Shown here in pieces: positions 40,447 to 48,829 of a stretch of DNA of 64,000 nt. The DNA is from Streptomyces sp. CBMA152 (GTDB taxonomy: Bacteria > Actinomycetota > Actinomycetes > Streptomycetales > Streptomycetaceae). The stretch covers positions 682,001-746,000 of the forward strand of contig NZ_MECJ01000029.1 in NCBI RefSeq assembly GCF_014596475.1, given 5' to 3'. Each line of letters begins with the position of its first letter. Positions within the stretch are counted from its first letter, which is position 1. The notes under the pieces were generated by a model. That model did not search any database and was not told where the DNA came from. It saw nothing but the letters and a program-made list of their open reading frames with translations. The translations under genes were made by a program, and so were the position numbers.

Positions 40447-41979
40447 ATGTCGAAAACAGCCCAGTCTCCGGTTCAGGACCTCGCTCCTGACCCCAGTCGC
40501 TGGAAGGCCCTCGCCTTCATCGCGCTCGCCCAGTTGATGGTCGTGCTCGACGCGACGATCGTGAACATCGCCCTGCCGTCGGCCCAGAAGGCCCTCGACA
40601 TCTCCGACGGCAACAAGCAGTGGGTCATCACGGCCTACGCCCTCGCCTTCGGCGGACTGCTCCTCTTCGGCGGCCGCATAGCCGACCTGTGGGGACGCAA
40701 GCGCACCTTCGTGGTCGGTCTGCTCGGCTTCGCCGCCGCGTCCGCGCTCGGTGGCGCGGCCACCGGTGAGGCCATGCTGCTCGGCTCGCGCGCGCTCCAG
40801 GGCGCCTTCGGCGCGCTGCTCGCGCCCGCCGCGCTCTCCCTGCTCGCGGTGATGTTCACCGACGCCAAGGAGCGCGCCAAGGCGTTCGGCATCTACGGCG
40901 CGATCGCCGGTGGCGGCGGCGCCGTCGGCCTCATCCTCGGCGGCTTCCTCACCGAGTACCTGAACTGGCGCTGGACGTTCTTCGTCAACATCCCGTTCGC
41001 GATCGTCGCGGCCGCCGGTGCCTACTTCGTCATCCGTGAGCCCTCGGGCACCCGCAACCGCTCGCCGCTGGACGTCCCCGGCGTGGTCCTGTCCACCCTG
41101 GGTCTGGTCGCCCTCGTCTACGGGTTCACCCGCGCCGAGTCGGCCGGCTGGTCCGACACGCTGACCGTGGGCATGTTCGTCGCCGCGGCCGTGCTGCTGC
41201 TCGCGTTCGTGGCCACCGAGGCCAAGGTCAAGCACCCGCTGCTGCCGCTGCGCGTGGTCACCAACCGCAACCGGGGCGGGGTCTACCTCTCCCTGGGCCT
41301 CGCGATCATCGCGATGTTCGGCCTCTTCCTCTTCCTGACGTACTACCTCCAGGTCGTGAAGGGCTACTCGCCGGTCAAGACCGGCTTCGCGTTCCTGCCC
41401 ATGATCGCGGGCATGATCACGGGCTCCACCCAGATCGGCGCCCGCCTGATGACCCGGGTCCCGCCGCGCCTGCTGATGGGCCCCGGCTTCCTGACCGCCG
41501 GCATCGGCATGCTGATCCTGACCCAGCTGAAGATGGACACCTCGTACGCCGGTCTGATCCTGCCCGCGCAGATCCTGCTGGGCCTCGGCATGGGTACGGC
41601 GTTCATGCCCGCGATGTCGCTGGCCACCATCGGTGTCGAGCCGCGTGACGCGGGTGTCGCCTCCGCGATGGTCAACACCTCGCAGCAGGTCGGCGGCGCC
41701 ATCGGCACCGCCCTCCTGAACACCATCGCGGCGTCGGCCACCACCGCCTACGTCACCTCGCACGCCGCCGGCGCCAAGAGCGTGGAGCTCCTGAAGCTCC
41801 AGGCGATGGTGCACGGCTTCACCAGCGCCATCTGGTGGGCGGTCGGCATCCTGTTCCTCGCCTCGGCGATCGCGGTCACGCTGATCACCACGGGCAGCCC
41901 GGGCTCGGGTCCGGTCTCCGGCTCCGGTGACGACGACGCCATCGAGGACGAGGTCCGCATCCCGGTGATCGCCCACTGA
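40447..41979 (+). CDS. MFS efflux transporter, DHA2 (EmrB/QacA) type
   Basis: I chose ATG 40447 (510 aa), 11 nt after AAGG; GTG 40435 is an alternative. The 14-helix DHA2 pattern is clear: LDATIVNIALPSAQ after helix 1, motif A GGRIADLWGRKRTF, and motif C GAVGLILGGFLTEYLNWRWT. The C-terminal tail is acidic (SGDDDAIEDE). It exports drugs by proton antiport. The TetR gene immediately upstream is the probable regulator. Confidence 0.92.
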   Translation: MSKTAQSPVQDLAPDPSRWKALAFIALAQLMVVLDATIVNIALPSAQKALDISDGNKQWVITAYALAFGGLLLFGGRIADLWGRKRTFVVGLLGFAAASALGGAATGEAMLLGSRALQGAFGALLAPAALSLLAVMFTDAKERAKAFGIYGAIAGGGGAVGLILGGFLTEYLNWRWTFFVNIPFAIVAAAGAYFVIREPSGTRNRSPLDVPGVVLSTLGLVALVYGFTRAESAGWSDTLTVGMFVAAAVLLLAFVATEAKVKHPLLPLRVVTNRNRGGVYLSLGLAIIAMFGLFLFLTYYLQVVKGYSPVKTGFAFLPMIAGMITGSTQIGARLMTRVPPRLLMGPGFLTAGIGMLILTQLKMDTSYAGLILPAQILLGLGMGTAFMPAMSLATIGVEPRDAGVASAMVNTSQQVGGAIGTALLNTIAASATTAYVTSHAAGAKSVELLKLQAMVHGFTSAIWWAVGILFLASAIAVTLITTGSPGSGPVSGSGDDDAIEDEVRIPVIAH

Positions 41980-42020
41980 CCCCGGCTTGAGGCCTACGGG
42001 CCCGCCACCTTGGTACGTAC

Positions 42021-42081
42021 GGTGCGTACGTACGTAACGCACCGCGACCTGCCCTGGTTCCTCAACGGAGCCAGGGCAGGT
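42021..42081. terminator. Two hairpins between convergent MFS and MarR genes
   Basis: GGTGCGT and ACGCACC arms at 42021-42043 follow the MFS gene. ACCTGCCCTGG and its complement (13-nt loop) at 42047-42081 overlap the end of the marR-type coding sequence and can terminate it or the MFS transcript. Confidence 0.65.
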
Positions 42082-42574
42082 CCGCGTTCGCGTCCTTGGG
42101 CTGCAGACCCTCGGCGATCAGGCGCATGATCTGGCCCAGCTGCTCGGCCTGTTCGGGGGTGAGGCGGTCGAACATCGCCTGGCGTACGGCGGCGACATGG
42201 CCGGGCGCGGTGCGCTCCACCACCGCGAACCCCTCGTCGGTGAGCGCCGCGAACTGGCCGCGCTTGTCGGAGGGGCAGTCCTCGCGGCGCACCCAGCCGT
42301 TCTTCTCCAGGCGGGCGATCGCGTGCGAGAGGCGGGAGCGGGTGATCTTGGCGCCGATGGCCAGCTCGGTCATCCGCAGCCGCCGCTTGGGCGCCTCGGA
42401 GAGCTGGATGAGCAGCCCGTAGTAGATGTGCGGCATTCCCGCGTCACGCTGGAGCTGGCGGTCCAGATGGTCTTCGAGGAGCGTGGTGGCATGGAGGTAG
42501 GCGCGCCAGGTGCGCTGCTCGTCGTCGGTGAGCCAGCGCGGCTCCTCGGCGGGGGTGGTGGTCATGGACTCCAC
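42062..42574 (-). CDS. MarR family transcriptional regulator
   Basis: The GTG at 42574 (170 aa) has AAGGAG 10 nt upstream; ATG 42565 is an alternative. The winged helix is typical (MTELAIGAKITRSRLSHAIARL, split here at residue MTELAIGAKI, then NGWVRREDCPSDKRGQ). The gene is divergent from a class III ring-cleavage dioxygenase. Inverted TTGAACT/AGTTCAA sites in the AT-rich gap suggest that it represses both genes until a phenolic ligand binds. Confidence 0.9.
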   Translation of the reverse strand: MESMTTTPAEEPRWLTDDEQRTWRAYLHATTLLEDHLDRQLQRDAGMPHIYYGLLIQLSEAPKRRLRMTELAIGAKITRSRLSHAIARLEKNGWVRREDCPSDKRGQFAALTDEGFAVVERTAPGHVAAVRQAMFDRLTPEQAEQLGQIMRLIAEGLQPKDANADLPWLR

Positions 42575-42595
42575 TGTACGACTACTCCTTGAAAG

Positions 42596-42645
42596 TTGAA
42601 CTAGATGGAGATAATCTCGACGACAACGAAAACTTTAGAGTTCAA
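42596..42645. promoter_or_regulatory. Candidate MarR operators in the divergent gap
   Basis: TTGAACTA at 42596-42603 and AGTTCAA at 42639-42645 are inverted copies of one half-site, with an extra TTGAA at 42590. The gap (42575-42683) is markedly AT-rich for this genome and carries the promoters of both genes. Confidence 0.5.
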
Positions 42646-42683
42646 ATAGATCTCTTCAGTGGCCAGTAGACAGGGAGTCCGCC

Positions 42684-43523
42684 ATGACCGCCACCTCCGC
42701 AGTCGACCCCGGCGCGACTCAGGGCAGTGCCCATGAGCGTGGCCCGGGCGGACGGATGCCGGCCCTCTACCTCTCGCACGGCGCCCCGCCGCTCGCCGAC
42801 GACGCCCTGTGGCCCGGCCAGCTCGCCGCCTGGTCCGCCGCGCTGCCGAAGCCGAAGGCGATCCTGATGGTCTCCGCTCACTGGGAGGAGGCCCCGCTCG
42901 CGCTCGGCGCCGTGGAGACCGTCCCGCTGGTGTACGACTTCTGGGGCTTCCCGGAGCACTACTACCAGGTCACGTACGCGGCTCCCGGCGCCCCGGAACT
43001 CGCGGACAGTGTACGGAAGTTGCTGCGCGGCGCCGGAACGCCGGTCCAGGACATCGAGGACCGCGGCCTCGACCACGGCGCGTACGTCCCGCTGGTGGAG
43101 ATGTTCCCGGCGGCCGACATCCCGGTCCTCCAGATCTCCCTGCCCACGCTCGACCCGCAGCGGCTGATGGAGATCGGCCGCAAGCTCGCGCCGCTGCGGG
43201 ACGAGGGCGTACTGATCGTCGGCAGCGGCTTCTTCACCCACAACCTGGCAGCCCTTCGCCATCAGGGCGGCGGGGTGCCCGCCTGGTCGGCCGAGTTCGA
43301 CGACTGGGGCGCGCGGGCGCTGGCGGCGGCCGACGTGGACGCGCTGCTCGACTTCGCGCGCAAGTCCCCGGCGGGCCGCCTCGCCCACCCCAGGACCGAG
43401 CACTTCGCCCCGCTCTTCGTGACGCTGGGCGCCTCGGACGCGTACGGCGAACTGGGCGCCCAGCGCAGCGTGATCGACGGCTTCTGGATGGGGCTCGCGA
43501 AGCGCTCGGTGCAGTTCGGCTGA
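42684..43523 (+). CDS. Class III extradiol ring-cleavage dioxygenase, DODA/YgiD type
   Basis: This 279-aa protein shows the LigB-fold metal and substrate residues: YLSHGAPP near 29, SAHWE near 65, the GLDHGAY motif near 128 and a late EHFAPLFVTLGA with His. It should open catechol-type or DOPA-like rings, or act as a metal-dependent dioxygenase on quinols. The N-terminal 24 residues are a disordered extension. The start ATG follows GGGAG. It is divergent from a MarR regulator, a common arrangement for aromatic stress response. It is far from the nsp-like cluster, so no link is claimed. Confidence 0.9.
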   Translation: MTATSAVDPGATQGSAHERGPGGRMPALYLSHGAPPLADDALWPGQLAAWSAALPKPKAILMVSAHWEEAPLALGAVETVPLVYDFWGFPEHYYQVTYAAPGAPELADSVRKLLRGAGTPVQDIEDRGLDHGAYVPLVEMFPAADIPVLQISLPTLDPQRLMEIGRKLAPLRDEGVLIVGSGFFTHNLAALRHQGGGVPAWSAEFDDWGARALAAADVDALLDFARKSPAGRLAHPRTEHFAPLFVTLGASDAYGELGAQRSVIDGFWMGLAKRSVQFG

Positions 43524-43552
43524 CGCGCGCATGAGGCAACGGTGCGCAGCTT

Positions 43553-43576
43553 CCTGTACTTCGTAAGAAGTACGGG
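43553..43576. terminator. Bidirectional hairpin between dioxygenase and GNAT genes
   Basis: Perfect GTACTTC-GTAA-GAAGTAC core, extended by CC/GG pairs, fills the 53-bp gap between the two convergent genes and ends at the GNAT stop codon. Confidence 0.75.
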
Positions 43577-44095
43577 CTAAAGCTCCTTCTCGTACCAGGC
43601 GACGTCCCAGTAGCGGTCGAACTTGCGGCCCACTTCCCGGTACGTGCCGACGTACGCGAAGCCGAAGCGGGCGTGCAGGCGCGCGGAGGCCTCGTTGGGG
43701 AGCGTCATGCCCGCGTACACGCGGTGGACGTCCTCCTTGCGCAGGGCCTCGAAGAGCGCTTCGTAGAGCAGTGAGCCGACGCCGCGGCCCCCGGCGTCGG
43801 GTGCCAGATAGACGCTGGCCTCGACCGAGGTCGAGTACGCCGCCTTCGGCCGGAAGGCGCTGCTCGTCGCGTACCCGAGAATTCGGGCAGTCTGGACATC
43901 CTGAGCAACCAGAAGGCGGTGCGGGCCGTCTTCAGGGTGGGAGCGCAGCCACGAAAGACGCTCCTGCGGGGTGAAGGCGACCGTGTCGAATGTGATGGCG
44001 GTCTCACGGACGTAATGGTTGTAGATCTCCGTGAGGGCCTCTACGTCGGCCTCGACACCGGGCCTGACCTGCACCTCTGTACGTCCTTGCGGCAT
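43577..44095 (-). CDS. GNAT family N-acetyltransferase, phosphinothricin acetyltransferase-like
   Basis: The ATG at 44095 (172 aa) follows GGAGG; the upstream extension of the frame lacks a signal. The sequence matches the PAT/Bar subgroup: VRPGVEADVEALTEIYNHYV, the acetyl-CoA loop PDAGGRGVGSLLYEAL, and the ending FGFAYVGTYREVGRKFDRYWD. It likely acetylates an amino group of a small toxic compound such as an amino acid analogue. The true substrate is not known. It is divergent from hrdD, whose SigR promoter lies in the shared gap. Confidence 0.88.
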   Translation of the reverse strand: MPQGRTEVQVRPGVEADVEALTEIYNHYVRETAITFDTVAFTPQERLSWLRSHPEDGPHRLLVAQDVQTARILGYATSSAFRPKAAYSTSVEASVYLAPDAGGRGVGSLLYEALFEALRKEDVHRVYAGMTLPNEASARLHARFGFAYVGTYREVGRKFDRYWDVAWYEKEL

Positions 44096-44155
44096 CCGTC
44101 CTCCGTCCGTGGCGGCACAGGGTACTGCATGATCACGAAAATCGATGGGCGGGAC

Positions 44156-44182
44156 GGGAATTCTGTCCGGATTCCAGCCGTT
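44156..44182 (+). promoter_or_regulatory. SigR-type promoter of hrdD (GGGAAT-N18-GTT)
   Basis: GGGAAT at 44156-44161 and GTT at 44180-44182 are separated by exactly 18 bp, a perfect match to the consensus of the Streptomyces thiol-oxidative stress factor SigR. It lies 62 bp upstream of the hrdD start. In S. coelicolor hrdD is a known SigR target. Confidence 0.85.
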
Positions 44183-44243
44183 GTTTCCATCGGATGCAGG
44201 GCACCCGGGAGGGTGTCGCGACCTACACAGCAAGGGAGCACGC

Positions 44244-45242
44244 ATGGCAACCCGCGCCGTCGCCCGCAGTCGGTCCGCCAGCAGCGGATCCGAGTCGGGG
44301 AGCAGTGTTCGCGCCGTCAGCGGGGAGATCGCCGACCGCGACCTGGTCGGGATGTACCTCGACGAGATCGCGCGCACGCCGCTGCTCGACGCCGCCAAGG
44401 AGGTCGAGCTCTCACAGATCATCGAGGCGGGTGTGTACGCACGCCACATCCTCGACGGTGAGGTGGACAGCGAGGCCGGCGGTGCCAGCCCCGAGGAGCT
44501 TCAGGCGCTCGTCGCCGAGAGCGAGCGCGCCAAGGACCTCTTCATCCGTTCCAACCTGCGCCTCGTGGTCGCCGTCGCCCGGCGCTACCCGAGGGCGGGC
44601 CTGCCCCTGCTCGACCTGATCCAGGAGGGCAACGCGGGCCTGGTGCGCGCGGTCGAGAAGTTCGACTACGCGAAGGGCTTCAAGTTCTCCACGTACGCGA
44701 CGTGGTGGATCCGCCAGGCCATCACCCGCTCGATAGCGGACCAGTCCCGTACGATCCGCCTGCCCGTCCACCTGGTGGAGGAGCTGGGCCGGATCCGCCG
44801 GGTGCAGCGCGAGTTCAACCGGGAGAACGGGCGGGAGCCCGAGCCGGCCGAGGTCGCCGCGGAGCTGGGCTCGACGCCGGAGCGGGTCATCGACGTCCTG
44901 GACTGGGCGCGCGACCCGGTCTCGCTCAACATGGCAGTCGACGACCAGGGCGAGACGCAGTTCGGCGATCTCCTGGAGGACACCTCCGCGATCTCCCCTG
45001 AGCAGTCCGTCCTCACGCTGCTGCGCAGCGAGGAGCTCGACGACCTGATCGGCAAGCTGGACCAGCGCACCGCCTCGATCATCAAGATGCGGTACGGAAT
45101 CGTTGACGGCCGCGAGCGCACGCTGACGGAGGTCGGCAAGGAGCACGGCCTCACCCGCGAGCGCATCCGCCAGATCGAGAAGCACGCGCTGCTCGAACTG
45201 AAGAAGATGGCCAGGGACACGGGCTTCGACGCGGCGGCGTAA
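44244..45242 (+). CDS. hrdD: RNA polymerase principal-like sigma factor HrdD
   Basis: This 332-aa group 2 sigma-70 factor starts at ATG 44244 after CAAGGGAG. Region 1.2/2 is highly conserved (DLVGMYLDEIARTPLL, then FIRSNLRLVVAVARRYP, LIQEGNAGLVRAVEKFDY and FSTYATWWIRQAITRSI). Regions 3 and 4 follow (RLPVHLVEELGRI, then LTEVGKEHGLTRERIRQIE). Sequence and length agree with S. coelicolor HrdD, including the MATRAVAR start and the short N-terminus that separates it from HrdB. HrdD recognises housekeeping-like promoters and is not essential. The SigR promoter upstream ties it to disulphide stress. A hairpin terminator follows the gene. Confidence 0.95.
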   Translation: MATRAVARSRSASSGSESGSSVRAVSGEIADRDLVGMYLDEIARTPLLDAAKEVELSQIIEAGVYARHILDGEVDSEAGGASPEELQALVAESERAKDLFIRSNLRLVVAVARRYPRAGLPLLDLIQEGNAGLVRAVEKFDYAKGFKFSTYATWWIRQAITRSIADQSRTIRLPVHLVEELGRIRRVQREFNRENGREPEPAEVAAELGSTPERVIDVLDWARDPVSLNMAVDDQGETQFGDLLEDTSAISPEQSVLTLLRSEELDDLIGKLDQRTASIIKMRYGIVDGRERTLTEVGKEHGLTRERIRQIEKHALLELKKMARDTGFDAAA

Positions 45243-45270
45243 GCCGCACCCCGTTCCCGCCCCCCAGACG

Positions 45271-45309
45271 AGCCCCCGACACCCTCCCCCCCCTGGTGCC
45301 GGGGGCTCA
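45271..45309. terminator. Bidirectional hairpin terminator after hrdD
   Basis: 14-nt arms (GAGCCCCCGACACC with one mismatch) around an 11-nt C-rich loop lie in the 64-bp gap between the convergent hrdD and WYL regulator genes, overlapping the latter's stop codon. Confidence 0.8.
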
Positions 45310-46293
45310 CCCGTGCCCGGGTTGCGGTCCCGCCGCCCTGCTCAGGCGCGCCCCCAGATCCGCCAGATACGCCGTCATCTCCACCGGCTGAGCCACCGCG
45401 AACTCGCAGTCCACCAGCGCCAGTCGGATCGCCAGCCACTCCGGCGAGTCCGCGACCCGCGCCCGCAGTCGGCAGCGGGACTCGCCGAGCGCCTCCGGGA
45501 CCCCCATCGACCCGGGCAGCCGCGCCATCACGAAGTCGGCCGGGGCCTCGAAGGTCACATCGAGGTCGACCATCGGCTGCATCCGCGCCAGCGACCGGCT
45601 CACGAACTCGGCGGGGTCGCGCGCGGGCAGCTCCCGGGGCGCGAACCGCGCCCCCGTGGCGAACGGGTCGGCCACCCGGTCGACCCGGAACGTACGCCAG
45701 TCCTCGCGCTCCACGTCGTACGCCACGAGGTACCACCGCCGCCCCGTCGACACCAGCCGGTACGGCTCGACCTGGCGGCGCGACTCGCTGCCGTCGCCCT
45801 TGCGGTACACGAACCGCAGCCGCTCCTGCCCGGTGACCGCCGACGCCATCACGGTCAGCGTGTGCGGGTCGACGGTCGCGCTGTCGCCACCCCACCCCCC
45901 GGTCAGCGGCATCGTCGCGGCCTGGAGCGTGGCGACCCGGTGGCGCAGCCGGGACGGCAGCACCTGCTCCAGCTTGGCGAGCGCCCGTACGGACGCCTCC
46001 TCCACCCCGTCGACCGCGTGCCCCGCGCCCGCCCGCAGACCGACCGCGATGGCCACCGCCTCCTCGTCGTCGAGGACCAGCGGCGGCATCGCCTTCCCCG
46101 CGACCAGCCGGTATCCGCCGTCCGCGCCCAGCGTCGCCTGGACCGGGTAGCCGAGCTCGCGGAGCCGGTCGACGTCCCGGCGCACCGTGCGCCGCGAGAC
46201 CCCGAGCCGGTCCGCGAGCTCGCCGCCGGGCCACTCGCGGGGGGTCTGGAGCAGGGAGAGGAGCTGGAGCAGCCGAGCCGGGGTGTCCGTCAT
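45307..46293 (-). CDS. WYL domain-containing DeoR-like regulator (YafY type)
   Basis: I chose ATG 46293 (328 aa, start MTDTPARLLQLLSLL). The N-terminal HTH_11 winged helix (LADRLGVSRRTVRRDVDRLR) is followed by the WYL domain (RRQVEPYRLVSTGRRWYLVAYD) at about 140-210 and a C-terminal WCX-like extension. WYL domains are thought to bind nucleic acid or nucleotide ligands. It is divergent from the MFS gene at 46355 across only 61 bp and is probably its regulator. Confidence 0.9.
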   Translation of the reverse strand: MTDTPARLLQLLSLLQTPREWPGGELADRLGVSRRTVRRDVDRLRELGYPVQATLGADGGYRLVAGKAMPPLVLDDEEAVAIAVGLRAGAGHAVDGVEEASVRALAKLEQVLPSRLRHRVATLQAATMPLTGGWGGDSATVDPHTLTVMASAVTGQERLRFVYRKGDGSESRRQVEPYRLVSTGRRWYLVAYDVEREDWRTFRVDRVADPFATGARFAPRELPARDPAEFVSRSLARMQPMVDLDVTFEAPADFVMARLPGSMGVPEALGESRCRLRARVADSPEWLAIRLALVDCEFAVAQPVEMTAYLADLGARLSRAAGPQPGHG

Positions 46294-46354
46294 GGATCCA
46301 GGGTCCCAAAAATTAGGACGCACTCTGACCTATATGGGATCTAGCGTTCCTCTC

Positions 46355-47899
46355 ATGACCTCCACAACGACCAGTCCCCCAGAAGACGCGACCTCAGCCG
46401 CAGGCACAGCGGCGGCGGCCTCGGCCGACCGCCGCCGGTGGTTCGCCCTGGCCATCGTGATGACCGCGGCCTTCATGGACCTGGTCGACGTCACGATCGT
46501 CAACGTAGCGATTCCCTCGATCCAGAAGGACACCGGGGCGACCTTCGCCTCGATCCAGTGGATCACCGCCGGGTACGCGCTGGCCTTCGCCGCCGGTCTC
46601 ATCACCGGTGGTCGCCTCGGCGACATCCACGGCCGCAAGAAGCTGTTCCTCATAGGCATGACCGGCTTCACCATCGCCTCGGCGCTGTGCGGCTTCGCCG
46701 CCAACCCGGAGATGCTGGTCGCCTCCCGCATCCTCCAGGGCGGCATGGCCTCCCTGATGGTGCCCCAGGTGCTCTCGATCATCCACGCGACCTTCCCGGC
46801 GGAGGAGCGCGGCAAGGTGTTCGGCATGTTCGGCGCGGTCATCGGCCTGGGCGCGGTCTCCGGCCCGATCCTGGGCGCGCTGCTGACCGAGTGGAACCTG
46901 TTCGGTCTCGAATGGCGCCCGATCTTCCTGATCAACCTGCCGGTCGGTATCGCCGGTCTGATCCTGGGCGCCAAGTTCATCTCCGAGTCCAAGGCGCCGA
47001 AGGCGCTCAAGCTCGACCTCGTGGGCGTCGCCCTGGTCACCCTCGGCCTGCTGATGCTGCTCTACCCGCTGACCCGCGGCCGCGAGCTGGGCTGGCCGCT
47101 GTGGGGCCATCTGTCGATGGCGGGCAGCCTGGTCGTCTTCGGCGCGCTCGTGGCGTACGAGAAGGTCAAGGCGCGCCGGGACGGTTCGCCGCTGGTGGAG
47201 CTCTCGCTGTTCCGTGTGAAGAGCTTCGCGGCGGGCATCGCGGTGCAGCTGACGTTCGGCGTCGCGATGGGCATCTTCTTCCTGGTCTGGACGCTGTACA
47301 TGCAGATGGGCCTGGGCTGGAGCGCGCTGCGCGCGGGTCTGACCGGCGTCCCGTTCTCGATCGCGATGTCGGCCGCGGCCGGTATGTCGGTCCAGTCGCT
47401 GGTGCCGAAGTTCGGCCGCAAGGTGCTCCAGGCGGGCGCGCTGATCACCGGTCTCGGCCTGCTGATCTACATCTGGGAGGCGCACCACTTCGGCATGGAC
47501 ATCGCCTCCTGGCAGATGGCGCTGCCGCTGGTCGTGCTCGGCATCGGCATGGGCCTGATCGTCGCCCCGCTCACCGACGCGGTCCTCTCCGAGGTCCCGC
47601 AGGAGCACGCGGGTTCGGCGTCCGGCCTGATCAACACGGTCCAGCAGATGGGCAACGCGCTGGGTCTGGGCCTGGTGTCGGTGGTCTTCTTCGGTTCGAT
47701 CAGCGACCACTTGGCGCTCTCCGACATCGGCCCGGCGTTCTCCACCGCGTTCCAGCGCTCGCTGTGGGTCGTGACCGGGGTCTGCGCGGTGATCTTCATC
47801 GGCATGTTCCTGCTCCCGGCGAAGCCGAAGCAGCACTTGGAGGGCGGCGCGGAGGATGCCTCCCCGGAGGCCGCGAAGGAGCCCGCGCTCACGCAGTGA
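46355..47899 (+). CDS. MFS efflux transporter, DHA2 type
   Basis: I chose ATG 46355 (514 aa); ATG 46334 lies 7 codons upstream. The 14-helix pattern includes LVDVTIVNVAIPSIQ after helix 1, motif A GGRLGDIHGRKKLF, motif C GAVSGPILGALLTE and a late helix pair near LIVAPLTDAVLSEVPQEHAG. It probably exports a toxic compound or drug. The divergent WYL regulator and the compact AT-rich gap between them form a typical resistance pair. A half copy of the Streptomyces repeat and a strong terminator follow. Confidence 0.92.
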   Translation: MTSTTTSPPEDATSAAGTAAAASADRRRWFALAIVMTAAFMDLVDVTIVNVAIPSIQKDTGATFASIQWITAGYALAFAAGLITGGRLGDIHGRKKLFLIGMTGFTIASALCGFAANPEMLVASRILQGGMASLMVPQVLSIIHATFPAEERGKVFGMFGAVIGLGAVSGPILGALLTEWNLFGLEWRPIFLINLPVGIAGLILGAKFISESKAPKALKLDLVGVALVTLGLLMLLYPLTRGRELGWPLWGHLSMAGSLVVFGALVAYEKVKARRDGSPLVELSLFRVKSFAAGIAVQLTFGVAMGIFFLVWTLYMQMGLGWSALRAGLTGVPFSIAMSAAAGMSVQSLVPKFGRKVLQAGALITGLGLLIYIWEAHHFGMDIASWQMALPLVVLGIGMGLIVAPLTDAVLSEVPQEHAGSASGLINTVQQMGNALGLGLVSVVFFGSISDHLALSDIGPAFSTAFQRSLWVVTGVCAVIFIGMFLLPAKPKQHLEGGAEDASPEAAKEPALTQ

Positions 47900-47915
47900 G
47901 CCGCGAGGTTTTCAG

Positions 47916-47941
47916 AGGCGCGGGGAACTGCGCGACCAGCC
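47916..47941. repeat. Half copy of the Streptomyces GC-rich repeat
   Basis: AGGCGCGGGGAACTGCGCGACC, about 20 bp after the MFS stop codon, matches one arm plus tail of the copies at 18500 and 37928. The opposite arm is missing. Confidence 0.7.
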
Positions 47942-47980
47942 ACGCACGGTCCGCAGTCGGGTATCCCGCACGGGAAACGT

Positions 47981-48026
47981 AAACGGCGGGTCCGAAGGCC
48001 ACAGTTGGCCTCCGGACCCGCCGTTT
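47981..48026. terminator. Strong bidirectional terminator between the MFS and VC0807 genes
   Basis: Arms of about 20 bp (AAACGGCGGGTCCG, one mismatch, then AGGCCA and complements) with a 4-nt loop and flanking A/T runs lie between the two convergent genes. Confidence 0.85.
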
Positions 48027-48045
48027 CGCTTGCCCTGAAAACTAA

Positions 48046-48711
48046 TCAGGCGGCCTGCGCCGCCTCACGCTCGGCCTGCTCCATCCTCGCCCGCCCCTTC
48101 TTCCCCGTACGGATCGTGTAGAACATCAGCCCGCCGAGGACCACGAACGGGAGGGCGTTGGAGACGCCGACCATCGTGGACGTGTCGAGTACGTACACCA
48201 GCGCCGCCTTCACGCTCGCCTCGGCCAGGAACGCGACGCCCCAGATCACCGTCAGCTTGCGCTGGCTCTGGCGGAAACCGGGGTACTGGTCCCACATCGC
48301 GTTCCACTTCGCCACGCCCTCGCGCGTGCCGTCCGTGGCGAACTTGCGGCCGAAGTAGAACATCAGCGGCCGCTTGAGCGTGAGGCTGACCAGGAAGGCG
48401 AGGCCGAGCAGGCCGGTCAGCGCCGAGTCCTTCAGGAACAGCAGCTTCGCGCTGTTGTACGCGAGCGCGCTCACCGCGCTGAGCAGCAGCGTGATCAGGA
48501 TCATCATCCCGAACTCGTCGATGCGCCGGTGGAGCGCGAAGTACAGACCTATCTCGGCCACCGGCCACGCCGAGATGAGCAGCAGCGCGGGCACCTCGTG
48601 CATCCCGTGATCGGTGAGCATCCCGTAGGTGATCCACGGCAGGACGACGCTGAACAGAATCGTCGGACCCCATGTGAGCAGCGTTGTCCTGCCACTACCG
48701 GCACTGGACAT
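48046..48711 (-). CDS. VC0807 family integral membrane protein
   Basis: This 221-aa protein has about six membrane helices (LLTWGPTILFSVVLPWITYG, then ALLLISAWPVAEIGLYF and more) and a short basic tail. The pattern fits the VC0807 family, related to intracellular septation protein A. Its function is unknown. The start ATG at 48711 has AAAGGGAG upstream. The 118-bp gap upstream (48712-48829) holds no gene. Confidence 0.82.
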   Translation of the reverse strand: MSSAGSGRTTLLTWGPTILFSVVLPWITYGMLTDHGMHEVPALLLISAWPVAEIGLYFALHRRIDEFGMMILITLLLSAVSALAYNSAKLLFLKDSALTGLLGLAFLVSLTLKRPLMFYFGRKFATDGTREGVAKWNAMWDQYPGFRQSQRKLTVIWGVAFLAEASVKAALVYVLDTSTMVGVSNALPFVVLGGLMFYTIRTGKKGRARMEQAEREAAQAA

Positions 48712-48829
48712 GCCGAACTCCCTTTCCCCCGCCGACCGGTCGTGGTCGGATCGGCGGAAGCATAGAGAGAGAAACGGGGTTGGCGGAAATTAGACCCCGG
48801 GGGAGCTGGGAAAAGTGGGTGACGACTCG

